Shown here piece by piece: positions 10,151 through 20,631 of a DNA stretch of 64,000 nucleotides. This DNA comes from Serratia symbiotica (Periphyllus acericola). GTDB lineage: Bacteria > Pseudomonadota > Gammaproteobacteria > Enterobacterales > Enterobacteriaceae. Positions within the stretch are counted from its first letter, which is position 1. Every line of letters starts with the position of its first letter. The position numbers and the translations under genes are program-made. Location: positions 372,001 through 436,000 of the forward strand of contig NZ_OZ026452.1 in assembly GCF_964019515.1 (NCBI RefSeq), given 5' to 3'. The notes beneath the pieces were generated by a model. That model was given only the letters and a program-made list of their open reading frames with translations. It did no database searches and was not told the DNA's origin.

Positions 10151-11334
10151 TCAACGGGTTTTTTTCACCAGCGGCAGAGATCGAAGGCTTTGACGAAGGC
10201 TTCATCCTGACAGATGGTTTTCCCTGTACTATCGGAAATCTTGGCTACCGGTTTGCCTTTACATTAGACCAATTTAATCACGATATTCAGCGGCTTGACG
10301 CCTGGAATATCGCAGGTTAGGTGGGTGCCAATGCCGAACACCAGATTGATGTGCTTGTAGAAGTGGCGGTACAGCGCCTGTGCCTTATCCAGATCGAAGT
10401 TATCCGAGAACACCAGTGTTTTACTCATCGGGTCGATGCCAAGTGCCCGGTAATGTGCGATCACTTTTGTGCCCCATGCGAACGGATCGCCCGAATCGTG
10501 GCGCAGCTCTTGGTAACGTTGAGCGAATTGCGGGCCAAAATCGCGTAGGAAGGCATCCATGGTGATGCAGTTGATTAGCGCGATGCTGAGCTGATCCGGA
10601 TATTCATCCAGCCAAGCCTGCAACGCAGCGCGCTGGCTGTTGGCTAAAGCCGGGCTGATCTGCTAGTGAGCCTTGAACCACTCATGCGCCTGGGTACCAA
10701 CCGGTGCCAGATCCCACTGATGCGCCAGATCATAATTGCTGGTACCTGCCAAATACGGGAACTCTGCCTTCATGGTGCTGACAATCGCCTGCTCCACGCC
10801 CTGTGAGAAACGGCGACGCGTGCCAAAATCCACCAGCTTGAAACGCGAGATATCTACATCGCTAGCCAGGGTTTTGAACTGTAACAACTTGCTGCGCAGA
10901 TGGGCGACAGCCAGTTCCGGGGTGACCTCTGGCGAGCGGTGGCGGTGTACCACCTCGCTGATTACCGCCAGTAGTGGCACTTCCCACATGATCACCTCGC
11001 ACCACGGCCCGGCGATACGTATCTGTAGTTTGCCACTGCGGTTTTAGATGCTCACCTGCTGCGGATGGTAGCGAAAATCTCGCAGCCAATTCAGATAGTC
11101 GTGGCTGAAGAAGGGGAGTCCTGAGAGATAGGCAAATTCCGCGTCGGTCAGTGCCACTTGGCTCATTAGTGGGATCTAATCGGCGTACTCACCCAGCAAC
11201 TCGTTACCACGACAGCGGCATTCCGCTGCAACGCTGATTGTGGGATAGCGGTGCAACACTGCTTGCTGCATATGAAACTTATAGGCGTCAGTATCAAGAA
11301 GTGATGTCAAAATGGGGAAAGCGTATTGAGTCAT
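10151..11334 (-). pseudogene. pncB: Nicotinate phosphoribosyltransferase, broken
   Basis: Joining frames reconstructs PncB, the Preiss-Handler enzyme that makes nicotinate mononucleotide from nicotinate and PRPP. The start reads [23 protein letters not shown]. At least three in-frame stops occur: TAG or TAA in the N-terminal third near 11177 and 11045, TAG at the [21 protein letters not shown] position, and TAA within [19 protein letters not shown] frameshift follows near the C-terminus. The family motifs TSNYDLA and [12 protein letters not shown] are still readable, so decay is moderate. Nicotinate salvage through this route should be lost. Confidence 0.9.
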
Positions 11335-11449
11335 AGCGTGTTACAGCACCCTCGCCAGATGTATTATCTTATCAATCAGTTAGTTGAATAATTTTTTTTA
11401 TTTTACTTGCAAATAATTTATGCAAAGTGGAAAACAAAACAGGACTAAG

Positions 11450-11577
11450 GGCCTATCCCGGTAGGCGTACATTACTTGTCGGCCAGTTTGCACAGGGACA
11501 GCACATAACAACCGTAGCGTACAGGGGTACGTGAGGATGGTGAGCGCTGCGCAGGTATAAAATGGCAAATAAAATAG
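11450..11577. repeat. Repeat family B (MITE-like), copy 1, cut by an IS
   Basis: It begins gcctatcccggtaggcgtac and ends at caaataaaatag, where the IS903-like left end starts, so the right terminal repeat is missing. The interior (cagcacataacaaccgtagcgtacaggggtac) matches the copies at 17812, 21753 and 36081. It has no coding capacity. Confidence 0.7.
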
Positions 11578-12015
11578 GGCGTTGTTGAATAAATCGAACA
11601 TTTGGCCGGCACGCGGATCAGATCACTCTCCTTCTGTCAACATAGCGACATTCCGTGGCCCAGCAAAAGTTCAACATCACCAACTGGAAGGATTACAACA
11701 ACGCCCTTATCACTCTCGGTGGATGAAACGGCACTTCACGCCTGGTACTGCGAGGCAAAACTTTCTCTGCGTGGTCGCACACCACATTATTCCGATATGG
11801 CAATCACCAGCGTATTGATGCTGAAACGGATTTTCGGCCTGACACTTCGCGCCCTCCAGGGCTTCGGACTCCATTGTCACACTGATCAAAGTGCCGTTGA
11901 ACTGCCCGGACGACACCTGCATCAGTAAGCGGGCGAAGTCCGGCCATGTCCCGTTTAAAATCCCAACGCCGGGTGAAATTGCGCATCTCGTTATCGACTC
12001 TACCGGGCTCAACGT
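11578..12015 (+). pseudogene. IS903-like element, left half only
   Basis: The left terminal repeat is followed by the 5' part of the transposase (GTG start, AQQKFNITNWKDYNNALIT, then DETALHAWYCEAK and the SVLMLKRIFGLTLRALQGF block). Two small deletions shift the frame. Homology stops abruptly at the GLNV codons, after the first catalytic Asp, where rraB upstream DNA begins. It is a remnant incapable of transposition. Confidence 0.9.
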
Positions 12016-12114
12016 CTCAATTTCAACGCTTGAGCAGAAATCTTTCATGTTTATCATGGAAGCTATATCGGCAGTGTGTGAAAATAGAAGGAAATCTGAC
12101 TTGAGGATATAGGT

Positions 12115-12525
12115 ATGGTAAACCGTGCATTGGTGGAAGAACAACGTGAAGATACCCGCCTGATCATCGAAGAACTGCTGGAAGATGGCAGCGATCCACA
12201 CGGGATATATACCATAGAGCACCATCTCTCTGCTGAAAAATTTGAAGCACTTGAGCAGGCTGCCGTGGAAGCCTTCAAGCTTGGCTTGGAAGTGACTGAC
12301 GCTGAAGAGCTGGAAATTGAAGACGGTTCACTGGTGATGGGCTGCGATGTGATCAGTAAAGTTGGTCTGAACGCCGAACTTATCGACATGCAGGTGGAGA
12401 AATTGGTGGCGCTGGCGGAGCGCTATGGTGTCAACTACGACGGTTGGGGTACCTATTTTGAAGATCCGAACGCGGACGACGAAGATAGTGATTTCAGCGA
12501 CGACGACGAAGGTAAGCACCACTGA
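12115..12525 (+). CDS. rraB: Regulator of RNase E activity B
   Basis: This 136-residue acidic protein matches RraB (YjgD), which binds RNase E and modulates degradosome composition and mRNA decay. Conserved blocks are [55 protein letters not shown] and [12 protein letters not shown], with an Asp/Glu-rich tail. Length is close to the E. coli 138. It is isolated from its usual argI-side neighbours: an IS903-like fragment ends 99 bp upstream and an IS256 remnant begins about 80 bp downstream. Its native promoter may have been altered by the IS junction. It appears intact. Confidence 0.95.
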   Translation: MVNRALVEEQREDTRLIIEELLEDGSDPHGIYTIEHHLSAEKFEALEQAAVEAFKLGLEVTDAEELEIEDGSLVMGCDVISKVGLNAELIDMQVEKLVALAERYGVNYDGWGTYFEDPNADDEDSDFSDDDEGKHH

Positions 12526-12608
12526 TTAACTGTATTGAGCCTGTACATAAATTTGTGTAGTTGCATGATTTTGATATGTTCAATCCAGCATCAAATGAAG
12601 GTTAATTT

Positions 12609-13000
12609 ATGGACGAAAACAGTTGCAAGTTCTGGCTAACGAACTAGTCAAAAATCTCAAAACCCATGAGGATCTTAGCCAGTTCGATCGCCTGCTGCAG
12701 AAAATTAGCGTCGAGGCTGCTCCCAACGCTGAAATGACTCACCACCTGTGCTACGATAAAAATCAGCCCAAATCTGGCTCCAATACCCCGCAATGACTAC
12801 TCGACAAAGATCGTAACCACTGTTGATCGCCCGCTGGAGCTGCGTATTGCACGCGATCGCGAAGCAACCTTTAAACCGCAACTGGTGAAGAAAAACCAGA
12901 TCCGTATTACGGGGATGGATAACCAAATCCTGTTGCTTTACGCCAAAGGCATGACCACGCGAGAGATTGCCGCTGCATGTAACACGCTATGTTCCCGTAA
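12609..13000 (+). pseudogene. IS256-family transposase, N-terminal fragment
   Basis: Starting at an ATG the first codons read MDEN; a shifted frame then gives QLQVLANELVKNLKTHEDLSQF and AEMTHHLCYDKNQPKSGSNT. After a stop and another shift it continues with YSTKIVTT, LELRIARDREATFKPQLVKKNQIRITGMDNQILLLYAKGMTTREIAA. This is the Mutator-type IS256 N-terminal domain. The DDE catalytic region is absent, and no terminal repeat was recognised. Confidence 0.82.
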
Positions 13001-13046
13001 TTCAATGCACATACGTCAACTGCAGTAGGTCGCATCCATTTCTACA

Positions 13047-13960
13047 CATAATCTCGCAGCGACAGGTTACCACCAAATAGCTGTTTTACTCTGTACCTCG
13101 CTGTTGCCGCTATCGAACGTCGGTGGTAGCCTGTGATACTTTTCCACCGTGTGTTGTCTCCGGTAACGCGCTGGTTCGCCACCGCTTGATTTCGCTCTGC
13201 ATAGTCTGCCGACCAATAACGGGCTCCGCTGCTGGGCGGTATTAACGCCTTGAGCTTCTTGCCCCTTAACTCATCATCACACACTCGCGTATCCTAAGCC
13301 CGATCCGCCGAGGCGACTTTGATTTTACGGTACCTCTGGCGGATGAGACCTGGGAAGGCTGCGGTATCGGTGACATTGCTCAAGGAAAGGTCAGCACAGA
13401 TGACCTCATTTGTTTCTGTATCTACGGCCAAATGCAGTTTTCGCCAGATCCGCCGTTTTTCCTGACCGTGTTTTTTTTACCTTCCACTCCCCTTCACCCA
13501 ACACGTTGAGCCCGCTAGAGTCGATAACGAGGTGCGCAATTTCACCCGGCGTTACGGTTTTAAACGGGACATGGCCGGACTTCGCCCGCTTACTGATGCA
13601 GGTGTCGTCCGGGCAGTTCAACGGCACTTTGATCAGTGTGACAATGGAGTCGACAAAGCCCTGGAGGGCGCGAAGTGTCAGGCCAAAAATCCGTTTCAGC
13701 ATCAATACGCTGGTGATTGCCATATCGGAATAATGTGCTGTGCGACCACTCAGAGAAGTTTTTGCCTCGCAGTACCAGGCGTGAAGTGCCGTTTCATCCC
13801 CCACGCAAGTGAGTGAACCCCGAGTGATAAGGGCGTTGTTGTAAGCCTTCCAGTTGGTGATGTTGAACTTTTGCTGGGCCACGGAATATCGCTATTTTGA
13901 CAGAAGGAGAGTGATCGGATCCTCGTCCTGGCCAAAAGTTCGATTTATTCAACAACGCCC
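13047..13960 (-). pseudogene. IS903-like element copy 3, right end missing
   Basis: The left terminal repeat is at the high-coordinate end (gttcgatttattcaacaacgcc). The transposase runs from a GTG start with Asp121 present (LVIDSSGLNV), a small frame disruption around the KKTRSGKTADLAKTAF stretch, TAG in place of Tyr196, and Ala in place of catalytic Glu259 (YHRRSIAATARYR). Homology ends at LSLRDY, so about 170 bp with the right terminal repeat are gone. It can make no functional transposase. Confidence 0.92.
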
Positions 13961-14110
13961 ACCCTGCGGCCATCGGCTAAAGTAATGTTTATCTGGCACG
14001 CAATCGCGTATCGCATCGCTGTCAGTTGATCTATTCTTATAGGCGCAAGGAGCGCAGCAAAAGGCAGGGAGTACGATGAAAAAGCAGGTTGATAACAGGG
14101 GTTATGTCAC

Positions 14111-14676
14111 ATGGCAGTAGGGATCCAGAATAGAGGCTTCACACGTTGGTGGCTGCCAGTATTGGCGTTGTTTATGGTTATGCAACTGAACGCCTGTGGC
14201 GATAAAGAGCCAGAACAACGCAAAGCGTTCATTGACTACTTACAGAATACGGTGATGCTCAGCGGGGCTAGACTCCCCGCACTGAGCGAAGATCAGCAAA
14301 AAAAGTTCAGCAACTATAAAGGTAACAGTGATTACGCCATTTTAGTCGGCTTTTCCCAACAGATGGCGCGGGTATGGCGTTGAAACAGCCAGATGATCTA
14401 AAAGCGGTGTACAACCAGGTTTATGACAACATCGTCACTGTGCCAACTTACGCACTGATGCCAGCGATCCCAACCACCACCAGCTTCATCCAGGATCTGG
14501 TACACATTGGGGATTTTTTGCAGGCTTAAGGCAACCAGCTGAGCTTCAACAACAACGGTGTGCAGTTCCGCACAGCTCAGCAGGCGACGCAATATAACGC
14601 CATGATATTGAATCTGGTGGCCAAACAGCAGGATTTACTGAAAGCACAGCAAATCATGCAGCCCTTAATGCAATAA
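14111..14676 (+). pseudogene. yiaF: DUF3053 lipoprotein (YiaF-like), internally deleted
   Basis: The N-terminus has a membrane signal and lipobox-like MQLNACGDK, then EQRKAFIDYLQNTVMLSGARLPALSEDQQKKF and SDYAILVGFSQQM, matching YiaF. About 60 codons are then missing and the frame shifts, resuming at LKQPDDLKAVYNQVYDNIVTVP. A TAA interrupts FLQA-stop-GNQLSF before the conserved FNNNGVQFRTAQQATQYN and the true end. The function of DUF3053 lipoproteins is not established. The gene is separated from its usual neighbours. Confidence 0.82.
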
Positions 14677-14690
14677 GTTCTTTTTATTCA

Positions 14691-14717
14691 AAACCCCAGG
14701 CCGACTGCAGACCTGGG
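14691..14717 (+). terminator. Terminator-like hairpin after yiaF
   Basis: A CCCAGG...CCTGGG stem (accccaggccgactgcagacctgggtt) follows the yiaF stop. The tail ttaattcctct is only partly T-rich. Confidence 0.5.
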
Positions 14718-14839
14718 TTAATTCCTCTCAGCCTTTCCAATAACTCACGCACTGCTAGCTCCCACAACTCAATTAATCGCATTGCTATTCCCCAGCGGGA
14801 AAATACTCCCAGGGAAAGTCACTTTCTAAATACCTGCGC

Positions 14840-15794
14840 CTAATACCGCTCCACTTTCGTTAAGCCAGGTTTATTGCCTGTTAACGGTGAGGCGGCTTTC
14901 ATAAAATGACCCATATTTTTTAGCAATTGCCATCTCGTCCGGCAACGGTGATTGCGTGTAACTGTCTCATGTAAAGCCAACCACAGGAGCTCTATCCTGT
15001 TTACCCATGGAAAGTAAAATGGCTGATAAATAACAATAAAATTCGGGTTGCGCCGCAACCAGCTCAACGTTTCTTTACTCTTGTGAATGATGTAATTATC
15101 GACAATCAGCGTAATGGTTTTGGCACTTCGGTATGTGCTTCTCAGCTTGCGTAACAGGCTAATGAATAAACCCGAGTTTTTATGGTTTCCACTGACATAA
15201 TCAACTCTTCCGGTTCCTGCATAAAGGGCACCCGCGAGGTAATGCTTTTCATTCTGTCCCGGTGTCGTGATGCGTTTTTGTTGACCCTTTTTCTGCCAGT
15301 CAGCACCTATTTTAGGGTTCATATCGATGTCTACCTCATCTTCGTAAAAGACGGGATGTTGCAGCCGCTCTACGCCACACAATACCGGCTCTCGGCAACC
15401 AGCGCCGAAGTGAGCCAGGATGTAACGTTGAGTTAAATAATTTATTAATTTCAATCGTTAACATCTCAGTATTCCACCGAGAGCGCAGATAGCCAAAGTC
15501 CTGTGGAGAACGCTGAACGAGCAAATCAAGCATCTTCAACATCGCCTCCGTGGGCCATTTTCGGGGGCGTCCAGGTGAAAGGCTTGCCAATCCTTCATAG
15601 CCGCCCAATGTGAACAAATTAACCCATCGTCCGACAGCGGCACATAAGGTTTTACCTAGGTAATTCAGCGTGTAGCCACGGTGTAACATCAACATGGCGA
15701 TAAGGCGTCTGGCATAATTTTTATCTGGTGTTTTCTGGATAATTTTTTGTATCTGACGTCGTTCATGTCGGGGTATGGGTGCTATGTTCGGCAT
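14840..15794 (-). pseudogene. IS630-family transposase, frameshifted
   Basis: Two consecutive frames make one Tc1/mariner-type transposase. The first (MPNIAPIPRHERRQIQKIIQK to RAGIVWRRAAA) holds the N-terminal helix-turn-helix. The second holds the DDE core: Asp in FYEDEVDIDMNPKIGADW, Asp in TLIVDNYIIHKS and Glu in WVNRIELLW. The junction near 15340-15450 shows a frameshift with altered residues. All three catalytic residues survive, so the damage may be recent. A related fragment lies at 55440. Confidence 0.88.
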
Positions 15795-15977
15795 TACTCA
15801 GTCCGGTTGTGAGGGGTTGTGATGTTTGGCGATTGATCAGATCGCTCAAACCGGATTAAGTTCCTTCAGTGATCTACTATTTAACGCAGGTATTTAGTGA
15901 AAATGCGGCCGATGATAAGATCCTCTTTAGGCCCAGATACGATGGCCTATTTATCGTCATAAGGTACTCTTTTACAT

Positions 15978-16245
15978 ATGAATTATGCACTGGAATTATC
16001 GCAATTGGCCAAGAACTATGCCGGTGGTGTAAAGGCATTGCGTGGCATCGATCTGAATGTTAAGGTATGGAATTTTTATGCCCTGCTGGGGCTAAACGGG
16101 GCTTGAAAATCCACCACCATCGGCATTATCAGCTCGCTGGTCAACAAAACCACTGGCAAAGTGCAGGTTTTTGGCTATGACATCGATAAAGACATCGTTA
16201 ACGCCAAACGCTAACTTGGGCTAGTCCCACAGGAGTTTAACTTCA
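15978..16245 (+). pseudogene. yadG: ABC transporter ATPase YadG, 5' fragment
   Basis: The frame reads MNYALELSQLAKNYAGGVKALRGIDL and continues to FYALLGLNGA, then TGA where the Walker A lysine loop (GAGKSTT) should be, then KSTTIGIISSLVNKTTGKVQVFGYDIDKDIVNAKR, a TAA, and LGLVPQEFNF. The rest of yadG and all of its membrane partner yadH are deleted. Convergence on panD matches the E. coli arrangement. Confidence 0.85.
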
Positions 16246-16300
16246 CCATGGCAGTTAGGATAGCAAACCAACTGGGGTAGGCGGGCAGTACAATGAGCAA

Positions 16301-16323
16301 ATAACGGGCGGGTCGCCCGTTAT
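16301..16323 (-). terminator. Terminator of the pan genes
   Basis: A perfect 10-bp stem ATAACGGGCG/CGCCCGTTAT with a three-base loop lies 5 bp past the panD stop and is followed on the minus strand by TTGCTC. Confidence 0.75.
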
Positions 16324-16328
16324 GATGC

Positions 16329-16709
16329 TCAAGCGACCTGAACTGGCAGCGCTTTCGCCTTGCGCAGCAGGTGGTTGTTACCCTCGAAGTAGGCTACTTT
16401 GGGATGGTGCTGGTGGGCATCGGCCTCGCTCATCTGCACATAGGAACAAATGATCAGCTTATCGCCAACGCAGGCGCAGCGCGCTGCCGCGCCATTAACC
16501 GAAATGATGCGTGAACCACGCTCGGCAGCGATGGCATAAGTGGAGAAGCGTTGGCCGTTATCAACGTTATAAATATCGATGGCTTCATATTCCAGAATGC
16601 CCGCGGCCGTCAAAAAATCTTGGTCGATGGCACAGGATCCTTCGTAGTGCAAGTCGGCTTGCGTGACTTTCACCCGATGTAGCTTGCCTTGCATCATAGT
16701 ACGTATCAT
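16329..16709 (-). CDS. panD: Aspartate 1-decarboxylase proenzyme
   Basis: This 126-residue protein makes beta-alanine from aspartate for pantothenate synthesis. It is a pyruvoyl enzyme that cleaves itself between Gly24 and Ser25; both are present in HYEGSCAID. Lys9, Thr57 and Tyr58 region residues ([22 protein letters not shown]) are kept. The start at [14 protein letters not shown] gives the E. coli length; upstream in-frame ATGs would add residues not found in the family. The C-terminus keeps [22 protein letters not shown]. It appears functional although panB is dead. Confidence 0.96.
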   Translation of the reverse strand: MIRTMMQGKLHRVKVTQADLHYEGSCAIDQDFLTAAGILEYEAIDIYNVDNGQRFSTYAIAAERGSRIISVNGAAARCACVGDKLIICSYVQMSEADAHQHHPKVAYFEGNNHLLRKAKALPVQVA

Positions 16710-16855
16710 AACTTTACCTAATTGAATATCAGCCTTCACAGGCGTTGAGTTAAACATCTGTTCCGCATCCTTTACCTCTGATCCTTATCGCCCCGATTAC
16801 CGCTGTTGCCTGCTTTCCAGCGCATCGACACAGTGACGATCCCACATAAAATGGC

Positions 16856-17710
16856 TTACAGCGTCAGATCAACCTGTTGATTTTCGATCAGACGTGCCTG
16901 ACCCAACCAAGCGGCCATCAATACCACCGCGCGGCGGCTATCGGCTGTCAGTGGCTGTAGGCTATCGGCATCGCGGATAAACAGCGCATCCGGGGTAAAA
17001 CCGGCGGCACGGAGTTGTTCTGCCGTTTGTTCCAGCATCTCATCAATGTGGCGTTCACTATTGACCAACTGCTGCGCCAATCCATTCATGATCTTGTGGA
17101 GCTGCGGTGCGATTTTACGCTCGTCTGCGGTTAGGTAGCTGTTGCGCGAACTGAGCGCCAAGCCGTCTTTGGCACGCACGGTAGGCACGCGGACGATGTC
17201 AATATCGTAGCACATATCCGCCACCATTTTACGGATCAGTACCCACTGCTGATAGTCCTTTTCACCAAAGCAGGCTAGATCTGGTTGCACCAAATTGAAT
17301 AGCTTGCTGACAATAGTGGCGACGCCGCAGAAATGTCCGGGGCGGCTGGCCCCTTCCAACATGGTAGCAATGCCCGGTACATCGACGTAGGTTTGCTGTT
17401 CCAGCCCCTGTGGGTAGATATCGCCTGCTACTGGTGCGAATACCAGATCTACACTGCGACGGGCCAACTTCTCACAGTCTTCCTGCAAAGTGCGCGGATA
17501 ACGCGCCAGATCGTCTGGTCGTTCGAACTGCATCGGGTTAACGAAAATGCTTACTACCACGACATCGGCACGGGCGTGCGCCTCATCGACCAGCATCATG
17601 TGGCCATTATGCAGGTTGCCCATGGTCGGCACCAGCGCAATACGCTTACCGTCCTGACGCCAGCGTCGGATCTGTTGGCGCAGCAATGGCAGGGATTCAA
17701 TAATAATCAT
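16856..17710 (-). CDS. panC: Pantothenate synthetase
   Basis: This 284-residue ligase joins pantoate and beta-alanine with ATP. The nucleotide-binding HxGH-like motif is seen in [13 protein letters not shown], the pantoate site in [22 protein letters not shown], and the KMSKS-like loop in [12 protein letters not shown]. The start [17 protein letters not shown] aligns with E. coli MLIIETLPL. Spacing to panD is about 150 bp, with a MITE-like repeat upstream between panC and panB. Intact panC and panD with a broken panB mean pantoate must come from elsewhere. Confidence 0.96.
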   Translation of the reverse strand: MIIIESLPLLRQQIRRWRQDGKRIALVPTMGNLHNGHMMLVDEAHARADVVVVSIFVNPMQFERPDDLARYPRTLQEDCEKLARRSVDLVFAPVAGDIYPQGLEQQTYVDVPGIATMLEGASRPGHFCGVATIVSKLFNLVQPDLACFGEKDYQQWVLIRKMVADMCYDIDIVRVPTVRAKDGLALSSRNSYLTADERKIAPQLHKIMNGLAQQLVNSERHIDEMLEQTAEQLRAAGFTPDALFIRDADSLQPLTADSRRAVVLMAAWLGQARLIENQQVDLTL

Positions 17711-17811
17711 TAGGCACTCCTTTAGATCGGCCATTTTACTTGCCTGTGGGTGATTGGCCTGTGCCGCTCTCCTCACATCGGGAACTGGCCACCGCTATCA
17801 CACCTATTAAG

Positions 17812-17947
17812 CACCTATCTCATTAGGTTATTTTATTTGCCATTTTGGCCCTGGGCAGTGCTCACCATCCCCACGCATGCTATATACGCTGCGGTTGTTG
17901 TGTGCTGTCCCTATGCAAACGGATTGCAATACGCCTAATGGGATAGA
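17812..17947. repeat. Repeat family B (MITE-like), copy 2
   Basis: About 136 bp with inverted ends acctatctcattagg and cctaatgggatag. The interior ttatttgccattttggccctgggcagtgctcacc matches copies 3 and 4. It lies between panC and panB, so it separates genes that are adjacent in E. coli. Confidence 0.72.
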
Positions 17948-17959
17948 TTAAACCTGTTG

Positions 17960-18576
17960 TTAATTCAAAGAGAGGCCTTGCTCTCCTGCCTCGATATATT
18001 GCCGCACTGCCATACGTATATTGCCGCTATACGCCAGGAAGTTTTTAGCAAATCTCAGCGTGTGGTCACTGATAATACCTAAAACATCATGCATCACCAG
18101 GATCTGGTCATCGGTAGCGTTACCCGCACCGACGCCAATGACCGGAATGGACAGCGCCTCGGAGATTTGGCGCGCGAACTTAGGGCACGTATGCCAACAC
18201 TAACAGTTGCATGCCAGCCTGCTTATCGCGTCCCTGTACCTTGTAGCCGCCAAAAACGTTGACTGACTGTGGTGTCAGCCCAAAGTATCCGCATACCGGC
18301 ACTGCGCATTCGGTAAGCATTTTCACCGTTTCACATAGCCAATTACCACCTTCCAACTTCACCATGTTGGCCCCGGCCCGCATCAGCTCGGCGGCATTGG
18401 TGAAGGTCTGTGCCAGGGTGGCGTAACTCATGAAGGGTAGATCGGCTAGCAATAAGCAGGCTGGCGCGCCTTGGCGCACTGCGCGGGGTATAGGCGATGG
18501 CGGTAACAGTGACTGGCAGCGTGGAATTGTGACCCTGTAGCGTCATACTCAGCGAATTGCCGACCGACAATGCCAC
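17960..18576 (-). pseudogene. panB: Ketopantoate hydroxymethyltransferase, broken
   Basis: PanB transfers a one-carbon unit from methylene-THF to 2-ketoisovalerate, the first committed step to pantothenate. The remnant begins at [14 protein letters not shown], so the first 40 or so residues are missing where it runs into folK. A frameshift follows at AIAYTP, then [19 protein letters not shown] to [14 protein letters not shown] is readable. Next a deletion removes the segment before LLVLAYVP, and a stop precedes a shifted tail ([34 protein letters not shown]). Several metal- and substrate-binding segments are lost. Confidence 0.92.
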
Positions 18577-19049
18577 AGCACCATGCTGTTTTCCGGCACG
18601 CGTTTCAGGCAGTTGGCGAGCGATTCGCCATCTGGGAAGACGATATTGGGGGCGATTTCAGCTAGCGGATAGAGCATGAACTCACGCTCTTTCAGGCCAT
18701 AATGCGGCACCGTTAGGCGATCGGTGTCAATAACTTGATCGTCATACAGCATGATGTCCAAATCGAGAAGGCGTGGCCCCCAACGTTCATCCTTAGGTAT
18801 GCGCCCTTGATGACGTTCTATCGCCTGAGTGTGATCAAGCAGTTGTTCAGGTGGCAACAGGGTATCCAACACCACCACCGCGTTAAGGAAGTCCGGTTGG
18901 TTCTGTGGCCCCAGCGGCTTGGAGCGGTAAAGAGATGAACAAACTATCAGCTTGGTGCGGGGGAGATGCCCAAGTGCCTCAAGAGCGGCGTTAACCTGCT
19001 GTAGCGGCTGTGCCAGGTTGCTACCCAGCGCGATATAAGCGCGAAACAT
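18549..19049 (-). CDS. folK: HPPK, 6-hydroxymethyl-dihydropterin pyrophosphokinase
   Basis: This 166-residue protein is FolK, which transfers pyrophosphate from ATP to 6-hydroxymethyl-7,8-dihydropterin in folate synthesis. AYIALGSNLAQPLQQVNAAL, YRSKPLGPQNQPDFLNAVV, the ATP-binding KDERWGPRLLDLDIMLYDD and LTVPHYGLKEREFML are intact. The last seven residues (HCRSAIR) come from panB sequence read in another frame, because the original folK stop and panB start were deleted. The catalytic core is unaffected, so activity is likely. The ATG overlaps the ancestral pcnB stop as TAATG. Confidence 0.92.
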   Translation of the reverse strand: MFRAYIALGSNLAQPLQQVNAALEALGHLPRTKLIVCSSLYRSKPLGPQNQPDFLNAVVVLDTLLPPEQLLDHTQAIERHQGRIPKDERWGPRLLDLDIMLYDDQVIDTDRLTVPHYGLKEREFMLYPLAEIAPNIVFPDGESLANCLKRVPENSMVLWHCRSAIR

Positions 19050-19094
19050 TATGCTCCCTTTTTACGCGGTACCCGACGGCGCGGTGCTGGTTCG

Positions 19095-20570
19095 TCACTT
19101 TAGCATGGCCTTCTGACGTGCTGGCGTGGCGAGCTGGAACTCACCCCACCACTCGGACAAGTGCAGCATTTCCTGATTGCTTTCAACTTCGGCGCGCAGC
19201 GCCAGCAAATTATAGGCGTCGTAGAACTGCGGGTGATCCATTAGCTTATGCGCGCGCTTGCCTTGGCGGCGGGTTAGGCGTAGCTGCAACTGCCAGATGT
19301 CGCACACCAGTGTGGTAATGCGTTTTGGAATGGCCAGTGAACGACACTGTTCATCCAACACATCGTTCATCGCCAATGCGAAGGCGTCGTAATATCCCAG
19401 GCCGCTTTCCTGCGCTAATTTCTGCGCGTGCTCAAGCAGCGGATGCCATAGCATGGCGGCGAACAAAAACGCCGGGGTGACGCCCATACTGTTCTGCAAG
19501 CGGTGGTCTATATTCTTCAGCGCCAGCACCAGTGTGCGTTCCATCCATGTGGCGTGATTTGGCGTAAAGTGGCGCGCAATCAGTGGGAACAGCGGCTGGA
19601 ACAGTTGGTATTCGCACAGCTTCAAGTAGGCGGGGTAGCCGTAGCACGCCATTAGCAGTTTGATGGATTCTTCGAACAGGCGCGCGGGTGGGATCTCGTA
19701 CAGCAGCGAGGCTAGGCGCGGGATAGGCTCGGCGGTCTCATCGCTGATTGTCATGCCCAACTTGGCGGCGAAGCGCACCGCGCGCAGCATGCGTACTGGA
19801 TCTTCACGGTAGCGTGTTTCTGGATCGCCGATCAGGCGGATCACGCCCTGCTGCAAATCGCGCAGGCCATCAACGTAATCACGCAGCGTGAAATCTGCCA
19901 CGCCGTAGTACAGGCTATTGATGGTGAAATCACGGCGTTGAGCGTCTTCTTCAATAGAACCGAAAATGTTGTCGCGCAGCAGCATGCCGTTTTGTGCCTG
20001 CTGGGAAGAATTCTGGTCATATTCCGGGGTTTGCTCATGGTGCCCACGGAAGGTGGCGACCTCAATAATTTCCGGCCCGAACATCACATGCGCCAAACGG
20101 AAACGGCGGCCTACCAGGCGGCAATTGCGGAACAGCTTGCGTACCTGCTCTGGCGTAGCGTTGGTGGTGATGTCGAAATCTTTTGGTTTTTTCCCCAATA
20201 AAAGGTCACGCACACTGCCACCGACCAGATAGGACTCATAGCCGGATTTGTTCAGGCGGTACAGCACTTTCAGCGCGTTCTCGCTGATGTCTTTGCGCGA
20301 GATAGAATGCTGTTCGCGCGGGATGGTGGTCATAGAGCTAGTTCCTTGCGTGGCGGGAAACGGCGGACGTTTACGCGCCACAGAGCGGCTGGCTGGGGCT
20401 GTTGCTCTGCCATGATTAGCGGAACGTTGTGGCGGCGCAGTGCGCTCTTCTGCCGCCGTGCTTTTTTTGCAGGCCAGGTTTTTATCGCTGACCTGCGTTT
20501 CATCGCGGGGCAGTTTGTCATCGCGGATGAGTACATTACGGCAAAAAAAATTGGCTACTCGGGTAAAAAT
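19095..20570 (-). CDS. pcnB: Poly(A) polymerase I, AUU start
   Basis: PcnB adds 3' poly(A) tails that mark RNA for decay and controls copy number of ColE1-type plasmids. The frame opens with ATT and reads [13 protein letters not shown], matching E. coli MFTRVANFCRKVL, whose start is the rare AUU codon; no ATG fits. The nucleotidyltransferase core is present: [48 protein letters not shown] and [20 protein letters not shown]. An A/T homopolymer adds one Phe. A frameshift at the 3' end replaces the last 16 codons ([16 protein letters not shown] in the other frame), so the basic tail is lost. Confidence 0.92.
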   Translation of the reverse strand: MFTRVANFFCRNVLIRDDKLPRDETQVSDKNLACKKSTAAEERTAPPQRSANHGRATAPASRSVARKRPPFPATQGTSSMTTIPREQHSISRKDISENALKVLYRLNKSGYESYLVGGSVRDLLLGKKPKDFDITTNATPEQVRKLFRNCRLVGRRFRLAHVMFGPEIIEVATFRGHHEQTPEYDQNSSQQAQNGMLLRDNIFGSIEEDAQRRDFTINSLYYGVADFTLRDYVDGLRDLQQGVIRLIGDPETRYREDPVRMLRAVRFAAKLGMTISDETAEPIPRLASLLYEIPPARLFEESIKLLMACYGYPAYLKLCEYQLFQPLFPLIARHFTPNHATWMERTLVLALKNIDHRLQNSMGVTPAFLFAAMLWHPLLEHAQKLAQESGLGYYDAFALAMNDVLDEQCRSLAIPKRITTLVCDIWQLQLRLTRRQGKRAHKLMDHPQFYDAYNLLALRAEVESNQEMLHLSEWWGEFQLATPARQKAMLK

Positions 20571-20631
20571 GGTACACCTCGTTAGTCACGGATAAAAATG
20601 GAACTGACAAAAAATTGCGGCTAATCATAGC

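Noticed and set aside
10001..10320. Plus-strand frames across the asnS-pncB gap
   Set aside because: They run antisense to the decayed end of pncB, and the minus strand gives recognisable PncB sequence.
12540..13046. A possible new regulator downstream of rraB
   Set aside because: After correcting two frameshifts the sequence is a clear IS256-type transposase N-terminus.
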